Assembly: GCA_022605425.2 (NCBI GenBank)
Contig: CM061252.1
Location: 434,001-498,000, forward strand
Reading direction: 5' to 3'
Source of the DNA: Hamiltosporidium tvaerminnensis
Lineage: Eukaryota > Microsporidia > Dubosqiidae
Length of the DNA: 64,000 nt
How positions within the stretch are numbered: the stretch's first letter is position 1; each line of letters begins with the position of its first letter. Shown piece by piece: positions 58,001 to 64,000 of this stretch. The notes under the pieces were generated by a model that had not been told where the DNA came from, ran no database searches, and saw only the letters and a list, made by a program, of their open reading frames with translations. The translations under genes were made by a program, and so were the position numbers.

Positions 58001-59035
58001 AATTACTCTTCATATGTCTATGATGATCTAAGAAGGGTGTTAAGTATAATAGAAAGAATACCTTACTCAATAACAATAGAAGGTGTATTATTTAAAAAAA
58101 TATTAAAAACAATAAAAAATAACAACAACAACAGTAAAGGTAATGATACTTATATATGTTTTACATATGAAGATTTAAATATTTTATCTGTTATATTTCG
58201 TATGTCAATTTCTAAGAATAAAAAAAGAAAATTACTTAAATATTGGAGAATTAGTATTTTAAAGTGTCTTAATAGATTTAAATCCTTTTTATCTTCTTGT
58301 TGTGATGTGTTAGAAGATGGAGGTGTATTTGAAATTGTTGTTAGGTTTGTTTGTGATTTAAAGGGGTTTAAATGTCTGTTAGAGGATATTCTTTATTTAG
58401 TATTGAGTTATAAGGTAGGAGATATTACTAATATAAGGGGTAGCATAGGGGATATAAGGAATAGCAATGTAGAGGATTATAGGGGTGTTAATAACAGTAT
58501 ACAGGATTATAGGGGTGTTAATAACAATGTAGACGGTTATAGGGGTGTTAATAACAATGTAGACGGTTATAGGGGTGTTAATAAGAGTATAGATGATTAT
58601 AGGGGTGTTAGTAACAATGTAGACGGTTATAGGGGTGTTAATAACAGTATACAGGATTATAGGGGTGTTAATAACAATGTAGACGGTTATAGGGGTGTTA
58701 CTACAAGCACTAGTAACTATAAGGGTGTTAACTATAATAACCCTATTAACAACAACCTTAATAATAACACTACTAACAATACTAACAGTACTAATAACAA
58801 CCCTAATGTTAATAACAATGATATTCCTTATTCTACTATTAATACCCCTGTTACTACCTACTATAATAACACCTTTAATATTCATAATAGAAAACCAAGT
58901 GACTTATTTAATATTTTTAAAATTTTAATGAAGAATGTATTTAATAAGAAGGGTGTTAATGAAGAGAGGTGTAGTATATTGTTAAAAGGTCTTAGTATAA
59001 CAGGTTATAGTGATATAATTAATAAGTTTATATAA
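55028..59035 (+). CDS. Very large low-complexity protein with one in-frame TAG (926 + 409 codons)
   Basis: From ATG 55028 the frame is open to TAG at 57806-57808, then stays open in the same frame to 59035, so the whole span is 1336 codons with one internal stop. Residues ~1-110 are acidic/polar and ~270-420 Pro-rich. A non-repetitive helical domain (~425-595) follows, then GNYK and NKEDKEQDPV repeats, a helical segment (~775-820), KGVNN-type repeats spanning the TAG, another helical domain (~1000-1130) and more DYRGVNN repeats (~1150-1230). The TAG arises in a repeat unit where sister units read CAG. The polar N-terminus, Pro-rich middle and helical C-terminus recall the mRNA-decapping activator Pat1, but no diagnostic motif is visible (about 20% belief). 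Otherwise unrecognised. Confidence 0.75.
56845..56920 (+). repeat. Coding minisatellite, 12-15 bp units (NYKG)
   Basis: Repeats of AATTATAAGGGT and variants encode Asn-Tyr-Lys-Gly runs inside the large protein. Confidence 0.9.
57013..57125 (+). repeat. Coding minisatellite, 30-33 bp unit x4 (NKEDKEQDPV)
   Basis: Near-identical units containing AAAGAGGATAAGGAACAAGA and CCCTGTTAATA, in frame with the large protein. Confidence 0.9.
57590..57935 (+). repeat. Coding minisatellite with GGGTGTTAAT units, includes the TAG
   Basis: Alternating ~30 bp units (GGGTGTTAATACAAGTACTA; GGGTGTTAATAATGTATCAG) repeat about 11 times. The unit end AAACAACAG is AAACAATAG only at 57800-57808, creating the internal stop. 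Confidence 0.92.
57806..57808 (+). other. In-frame TAG stop inside the repeat
   Basis: Single C-to-T difference from sister repeat units (CAG to TAG). The frame continues open for another 409 codons, with non-repetitive domain sequence after it. Confidence 0.9.
58470..58710 (+). repeat. Coding minisatellite, 30 bp unit x8 (GVNN..DGY)
   Basis: Units of GACGGTTATAGGGGTGTTAA plus TAACAATGTA or close variants, in frame with the large protein. Confidence 0.92.
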
Positions 59036-59690
59036 CAAGTAATATAAAGGGGTGTTAGTGATAGAGGTAATGGATTAGAGTATGTAAGGGGTGTTAAGTA
59101 ATATAAGTAGTATAACAAGTAATATAAAGGGGTGTTACTGATAGAGGTAATGGATTAGAGTATGTAAGGGGTGTTAAGTAATTAGTGTAGTATAACAAGT
59201 AATATAAAGGGGTGTTACTGATAGAGGTAATGGATTAGAGTATGTAAGGGGTGTTAGTAATTAGTGTAGTATAACAAGTAATATAAAGGGGTGTTACTGA
59301 TAGAGGTAATGGATTAGAGTATGTAAGGGGTGTTAAGTAATATAAGTAGTATAACAAGTAATATAAAGGGGTTTTAGTGATAGAGGTTGTGGATTAGAGT
59401 ATGTAAGGGGTGTTAGTAATATAAGTAGTATAAAAGGTAGTATAAGGTGTTAGTAATTAGTGTAGTATAAAAGGTATTATAAGGTGTTAGTGATATGTGT
59501 AGCATAATAAGTAGTATAAAGGGTGTTAATTAATAAGTGTAGCATAATAAGTAATATAAAGGGGTTTTAATTAATAACTAGTATAAGAGGCTGTTAATTA
59601 TATAAGTAGTATAAAAGGCTGTTAATTATATAAGTAGTATAAAAGGTAGTATAAGGTGTGAGTAATTATAAGAATATACTAACACCCATA
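59036..59690 (+). repeat. Non-coding minisatellite, ~80 bp unit, GGGGTGTTA-rich
   Basis: About five units containing AACAAGTAATATAAAGGGGT, GATAGAGGTAATGGATTAGA and GTATGTAAGGGGTGTTA. These are followed by shorter degenerate units (GTATAAAAGGTAGTATAAGG). It directly follows the stop of the large gene and carries the same GGGTGTTA word in the same orientation as in the coding repeats. Confidence 0.9.
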
Positions 59691-60082
59691 ATATCATAAC
59701 CATCTATTAACACCCTTACTACCACTATTTATTAACACCCTTACTACCATACCTTCATACTAACACCCTTACTACCATACCCTCATATTAACACCCTTAC
59801 TACCATACCCTCATACTAACACACTATTATCATAACTATCTATTAACACCCTTACTACCATACCTTCATATTAACACCCTTACTACCATACCCTCATATT
59901 AACACCCTTACTACCATACCTTCATATTAACACCCTTACTACCATACCTTCATATTAACACCCTTACTACCATACCCTCATATTAACACCCTTACTACCA
60001 TACCTTCATACTAACACCCTATTATACACCTATCTATTAACACCCTTACTACCACTATCTATTAACACCCTCTACCCTACTA
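59690..60082 (-). repeat. Non-coding minisatellite, ~29 bp unit, TAACACCC orientation
   Basis: About 13 units of ATTAACACCCTTACTACCAT followed by ACCTTCAT or ACCCTCAT. The GGGTGTTA word is now on the minus strand, the opposite of the array just to the left. Confidence 0.92.
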
Positions 60083-60587
60083 CTCCTTTTAAATGTAAAT
60101 TCTATAGAAAAGTATTTTGAAATAAAATTAATATAAATTTTTGTTTTAAAGAGATATATGTATATGTTAGTATATATGTAGTGTTATAGTATGTGTATAT
60201 GTTATGTTATGTGTTATAGTATTTTGTATATGTTAGTATATTAGTTATGTGTTAGTTATATGTATGTTATGTGTTATAGTATGTTATAGTTTATTAGTCA
60301 TATGTTATATTTTAATACTTATTTATAGATAACTTAAAACCCCTTTATAATACTTAATTAGATACCTTAAAAGAACATAAAAAAGAGTAATTTAATAACC
60401 TATCCTCTAGTAATTCCTACTTTAGTACTTATTACTTCAGTACTTTAAGACTTTTAGTAATTCCTACTTTATTACTTAGTACTTCCTACTTTAGTACTTA
60501 GTAATTCCTACTTAGTACTATCTCCTATCACTAACACCCTCCATCCCTCCCTCCCCTCCATCCATCCCTCCCCTCCATCCTCATACA
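60083..60587. other. Region between minisatellite and CCT4 end
   Basis: Contains TATGTGTTATAGTATGT-type low-complexity DNA (60150-60310), ACTTTAGTACTTA repeats (60400-60510) and a CCATCCCTCCCTCCCCTCCA run (60540-60585) just past the CCT4 stop codon. No gene. Confidence 0.6.
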
Positions 60588-62879
60588 CTACCTCCTCCCT
60601 GGCAGTATATCATCTATTCTCATAATAACACCTGCACACTCTAATGCCATACATATATACCCCATACACACCTTAACAGGCATAAACACAATATCACCAC
60701 TACTTCTTATACTTAACACTATCCTTTTAAATGCTTTACTTATTTCTACTAAGCATAACCCTTTACTACCTCCTATATTATTACCTTCTTTAATTAACAC
60801 CTCTCCTATTACTTCTTCTATCCAACCACCACCAAATACTACAAAAGGTAAATCATATAAACATTTACTAACACTTAAAGCATCTATAATATTCCTATGA
60901 CACTCCTCTAAGACATCCTTACCACCAGTAAGAAGGATTGAGCAGATATTATTATTAGTAGTAGGGTTGTTGTTAGTAGTAGGGTTGTTAGAGGGATGGA
61001 TAGTAGTATTTGTAGGGTTATTAGTATCTTCTATACTAACACCATCTTCTATACTACTAACACTTATATCCTTAATATCTCTACTATTATCTCTTATATC
61101 CTTACTACTATTATCCCTACTAATACTAGTACTACCCTCACCACTAACACCACACTCCCTACTACCCTCACCACCACTAACACCATCCCTACCACACACA
61201 CCACCACACCCACCTATCCTTATGTACCCTTCACATACCTCTACTTCTACTTCCCTTACATTACCTTCTATATACTCTACATCACTAACACCCTCTACCC
61301 CTAAACACATACATATCCTTTCAATGTCTTGTCTCTCTACATCACTAACAACCCAACACCCTTTTCTTTCCATATAAAACTTACAAATATCATTTATACT
61401 TTCTTTTAAAATACTTTTTTGTATAATTATAATATTAACACCCTTTTCTAATATTTTATTACAAATATTTTTTAAATATAAGTGTTCTTCTTTTATTAAA
61501 GTATCCATTTGATTTGAAGTGGTTATTGATACTTTAGAATCTGTATAAGGTTTAGGAAGGGATAAAGGGAAAGTAATAACAGCAAGGGATCTTATTATGT
61601 TGTTATTGTTGTGTGTGGTGGTGTGTTGGTTGTTGTGTGTGGATGTATTGTTAGTGGATGTATTGTTGTGTTGGTTGTTATATTGGTTGTTAGTATTACT
61701 ACTATCCTTATTACTATCCTTACTATTACTTATACTATTATTACTACTCTTACTACTATCCTTACTAGTATCCTTACTACTATCCTTACTATCCTTACTA
61801 CTATTACTACCACACTCCAACATACCTCCCTCCCTAATACACTCCCTAATACTCTCCCCCCTTGTTACCTTATACTTTAGTATAAGACTATCATACATCT
61901 TTATATCCTCAAATGTACCTCCTTCTTTCTTTATAATATTTATATTCTTAATATTACCTTTAGTTTTAATTATAGAATTAATAGCTATAGGTGTTAGTAT
62001 AGAAGAGGGTGTTATTTTAGAGGAGAGAGAGGTATTAATAGCATTAACAAGTATTTTATTACCAAGAGAGAAGTAAGTGGTAGTATTGGGGTTATTATTA
62101 TTATTGTTGTTATTGTTGTTGTTATTGTCTTTGGTATATTTGTTGTTATCTCTTATGTTATTGTCTTTGGTATATTTGTTGTTATCTCTTATGTTATTGT
62201 TGTTATTGTTGTTGTTATTGTTGTTATTGGTATTATTATTGTTGTTGGTATATTGGTTGTTATCTCTTATGTTATTATCCTTATAACTATCCTTATTACT
62301 ATCCTTGTTGTTATCCTTGTTGTTATCCCTTATGTTATCCCTTATGTTATTATCCTTATAACTATCCTTATTACTATCCAACTTACTATCCAACTTACTA
62401 CTATCCAACTTACTACCCTCCTTACTATTATCCACCTCTATCTTACTCCTGCTGTGGAGAAGTGTGGTTGTGTGTGGGTCGGTGGATATGTGGATAGAGT
62501 GTGTATGTATAGTATGTTGTACATACTGTATAGCTAATTGTATAGCACTAGAAATATACGTAGGATGTACATCAGTAGTAAGTGGATATAAAACATCAAG
62601 TATATATCCTGTAAGTACTACTATAGAAGTAGTACCATCTCCACAATTAGAATCTTGAGAAGTTGATAGGTTGGTGAGTAGTGGAAAGATTGGGTGTTTA
62701 AATTTTAAAGATTTAAGTATTGTGGCACCATCGTTTGTTATGGTGGGTGGAGTGGTTGATATTAGTTTTGTGTGGGATGATGGACCTAGAGAGGTTGATA
62801 GGTATGATGAGAGTGATGATGCTGCTTGTATGTTTGATGTTAGTATTTTTGATGTTCTGGATGATTGTTTTGTGTGCAT
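60588..62879 (-). CDS. CCT4: T-complex protein 1 subunit delta (CCT4) with large low-complexity insertions
   Basis: 763 residues from ATG at 62879, against ~520-540 usual for CCT subunits. Group II chaperonin motifs are present: TSLGPS (~29-34), TITNDGATIL (46-55) and GDGTTSIVVL (80-89), which bind and hydrolyse ATP. The delta subunit is indicated by KHP after the NDGATIL motif, QMDTLIKEE, IIQKSILKESINDI followed by DVERQDIERICMCLG, and the closing MRIDDILPGRR. Three long Asn/Asp/Lys/Ser-rich inserts (~150-265, ~350-425, ~580-660) explain the extra length; they contain microsatellite-like codon runs. The C-terminal ATPase region is shorter than usual. CCT4 is one of eight subunits of the cytosolic ring that folds actin and tubulin. 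CCCC lies 18-21 bases before the ATG. Confidence 0.88.
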   Translation of the reverse strand: MHTKQSSRTSKILTSNIQAASSLSSYLSTSLGPSSHTKLISTTPPTITNDGATILKSLKFKHPIFPLLTNLSTSQDSNCGDGTTSIVVLTGYILDVLYPLTTDVHPTYISSAIQLAIQYVQHTIHTHSIHISTDPHTTTLLHSRSKIEVDNSKEGSKLDSSKLDSKLDSNKDSYKDNNIRDNIRDNNKDNNKDSNKDSYKDNNIRDNNQYTNNNNNTNNNNNNNNNNNNIRDNNKYTKDNNIRDNNKYTKDNNNNNNNNNNNNPNTTTYFSLGNKILVNAINTSLSSKITPSSILTPIAINSIIKTKGNIKNINIIKKEGGTFEDIKMYDSLILKYKVTRGESIRECIREGGMLECGSNSSKDSKDSSKDTSKDSSKSSNNSISNSKDSNKDSSNTNNQYNNQHNNTSTNNTSTHNNQHTTTHNNNNIIRSLAVITFPLSLPKPYTDSKVSITTSNQMDTLIKEEHLYLKNICNKILEKGVNIIIIQKSILKESINDICKFYMERKGCWVVSDVERQDIERICMCLGVEGVSDVEYIEGNVREVEVEVCEGYIRIGGCGGVCGRDGVSGGEGSRECGVSGEGSTSISRDNSSKDIRDNSRDIKDISVSSIEDGVSIEDTNNPTNTTIHPSNNPTTNNNPTTNNNICSILLTGGKDVLEECHRNIIDALSVSKCLYDLPFVVFGGGWIEEVIGEVLIKEGNNIGGSKGLCLVEISKAFKRIVLSIRSSGDIVFMPVKVCMGYICMALECAGVIMRIDDILPGRR
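62070..62430 (-). repeat. Coding microsatellite/minisatellite inside CCT4
   Basis: Repeated AATAACATAAGAGATAACAA and AACAACAATAA units encode DNNIRDNNKDN and poly-Asn runs, inserted where other CCT subunits have a short connection after the first ATP-binding helices. Confidence 0.9.
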
Positions 62880-62896
62880 TTTTTTTTTATTTTTAA

Positions 62897-62900
62897 GGGG
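62897..62900 (-). promoter_or_regulatory. C-rich start-proximal signal of CCT4
   Basis: CCCC on the minus strand, separated from the ATG at 62879 by an A/T-only stretch, as at the Rrp6-like gene. Confidence 0.45.
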
Positions 62901-62974
62901 TGTGGTGTGGTGAGAAATATAAAAAAGATATTTTGAGAGGAGAAATATGGAGAAGGATATTTTTAGAATGTAAA

Positions 62975-63160
62975 GGAATTATAGTAGTAAGGAATTATAG
63001 TAGTAAGGAATATAAAGGAATTATAGTAGTAAGGAATATAGTAGTAAGGAATATAAAGGAATATAGTAGTAAGGAATATAAAGGAATTATAGTAGTAAGG
63101 AATATAAAGGAATTATAGTAGTAAGGAATATAGTAGTAAGGAATATAAAGGAATTAAAAC
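62975..63160. repeat. Tandem repeat, 10-24 bp units (TAGTAGTAAGGAATATAAAG)
   Basis: Mixed units of GAATTATAGTAGTAAG and GAATATAAAG repeat about 12 times, upstream of CCT4. Confidence 0.9.
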
Positions 63161-63234
63161 AAAACTTTTAATATTTTTATTTGTAACTAATGTGTAATAA
63201 TTTTAGAGAAAATAAATTGTAGTTGTAATTACTT

Positions 63235-63460
63235 ATATAAGAGTATTTGTTATAAAGAGTCGTTATAAAAGTACCTGTTAAAAAGAGTCGTTATTATAAT
63301 AGTATTTGTTATAAGAGTATTTGTTATAGTTTTTATTATAAGAGTACCGTTATATGAGTACCTATTATAAGAATACCTATTATAAGAATACCTGTTAAAA
63401 AGAGTACCTATTAAAAAGAGTACCTGTTATATGAGTACCAAACAAAAGAGTACCTGTTAT
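63235..63460. repeat. Degenerate repeat, ~17 bp unit (AGAGTACCTGTTATA)
   Basis: Variants of AGAGTACCTGTTATAA and AGAGTATTTGTTATAA recur about 12 times. Confidence 0.85.
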
Positions 63461-64000
63461 AGTTTTAATACATTTAATAAAAATTCTGTTTAAATATTAA
63501 TAACGTATCTATTGTATTTGTAATGTTAATTTGAATGTAATATTATTAAAAATAAGATATAAAGATTATAAAATGTTATTTAATGTATTAATTATACTTT
63601 TAAAGTGTATTTAAATATTGTTTATAGGTAATAATATTTATTGTATAAAGACTATAGGAATTAGATATTAGGATTATAATTTAAGACTTGTTAGAGGTAG
63701 TAATATTTATTGTATAAAGACTATAGGAATTAGGATTATAATTTAAGACTCGTTAGAGGTAGTAATATATTGAATACAAGAGTAAATTACTTGATAAAAT
63801 TTATTCCGTGGATCTTATTATGTTTGAATTTATATAGTTTAGTTCTTTTATAATATGTATATATATTTTTAGAAGATGTGTTATACGTTATGAGTTTATA
63901 TTTCTTTATTTCTTATTTAGAGTCATTTCAGTTTAAAATTATATTTTTATAAAATTTCTTTTTAATTTAACTGTGTATATATTAAAGTAATTAAAGTTTT
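63461..64000. other. AT-rich end of window
   Basis: No gene seen. Two similar stretches (63639-63705 and 63706-63770), each with TAGGTAGTAATAT or a similar string and TATAGGAATTAG, form a ~66 bp direct duplication. Confidence 0.5.

Noticed and set aside
57630-58031. Plus-strand overlapping frame made of repeated VLI units
   Set aside because: Alternative frame of the minisatellite in the large gene; purely repetitive.
58397-58885. Minus-strand 162-codon frame of Val/Ile/Thr repeats
   Set aside because: Antisense of the GVNN coding repeat; no non-repetitive sequence.
55028-59035. Firm assignment of the large protein as Pat1
   Set aside because: Architecture is loosely similar, but no diagnostic motif was seen, so the name was not used.
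61597-62286. Long plus-strand frames of Leu/Val/Ile runs
   Set aside because: Antisense shadow of the Asn/Asp/Ser-rich insertions of CCT4.

Overview
The window looks like a gene-poor, very AT-rich chromosome segment of a microsporidian, one of the large-genome species rather than a compacted Encephalitozoon-like one. Reasons: all convincing genes are intronless; several have a C-rich signal (CCC or CCCCTC) just upstream of the ATG, as described for microsporidia; there are secreted proteins of no known family; and housekeeping proteins are highly diverged with long Asn/Lys/Asp/Ser-rich insertions. A Hamiltosporidium-like genome would fit, but that is inference. About 80% of the window shows no gene.

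Layout. 1-3750: AT-rich, nothing recognised. 3755-6036: a complete piggyBac element with TTAA target duplications and terminal inverted repeats; its transposase is broken by two one-base frameshifts. 6640-7570: a heavily decayed gene (minus). 8079-9722 (minus) and 23204-24853 (plus): two members of a secreted ~548-residue family, the first interrupted by a single stop codon. 16233-18641 (minus): an Rrp6-like exosome subunit whose exonuclease active site is gone. 19-22 kb, 33-38 kb and 41-51 kb: repeats, namely a ~725 bp GC-richer family (four good copies, one decayed copy, three end-only relics), three 5'-truncated R2-like retroelement remnants, two copies of a short SINE/LINE-like unit, and a hAT-type non-autonomous element with an 8 bp target duplication. 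37717-39876 (minus): an EFR3-like membrane scaffold protein. 42327-42737 (minus): a small secreted protein. 48766-49200 (plus): a clear FAM72 homologue. 51-55 kb: AT-rich with a 60 bp tandem array.

55.0-62.9 kb is a convergent pair: a very large low-complexity protein (plus), read in frame from 55028 to 59035 except for one TAG, and chaperonin subunit CCT4 (minus, 60588-62879). Both genes and the DNA between them are filled with copies of the motif GGGTGTTA. It lies mostly on the coding strand of whichever gene it is near and flips orientation at about 59,690, where the two genes face each other. This is the most unusual structure in the window.

The genes do not form operons. The recognisable ones serve general cell functions: RNA decay (Rrp6-like), protein folding (CCT4), and phosphoinositide/plasma-membrane organisation (EFR3-like). 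The secreted proteins are candidates for contact with the host. The transposable elements are older or newer insertions, several with higher GC than the host DNA.
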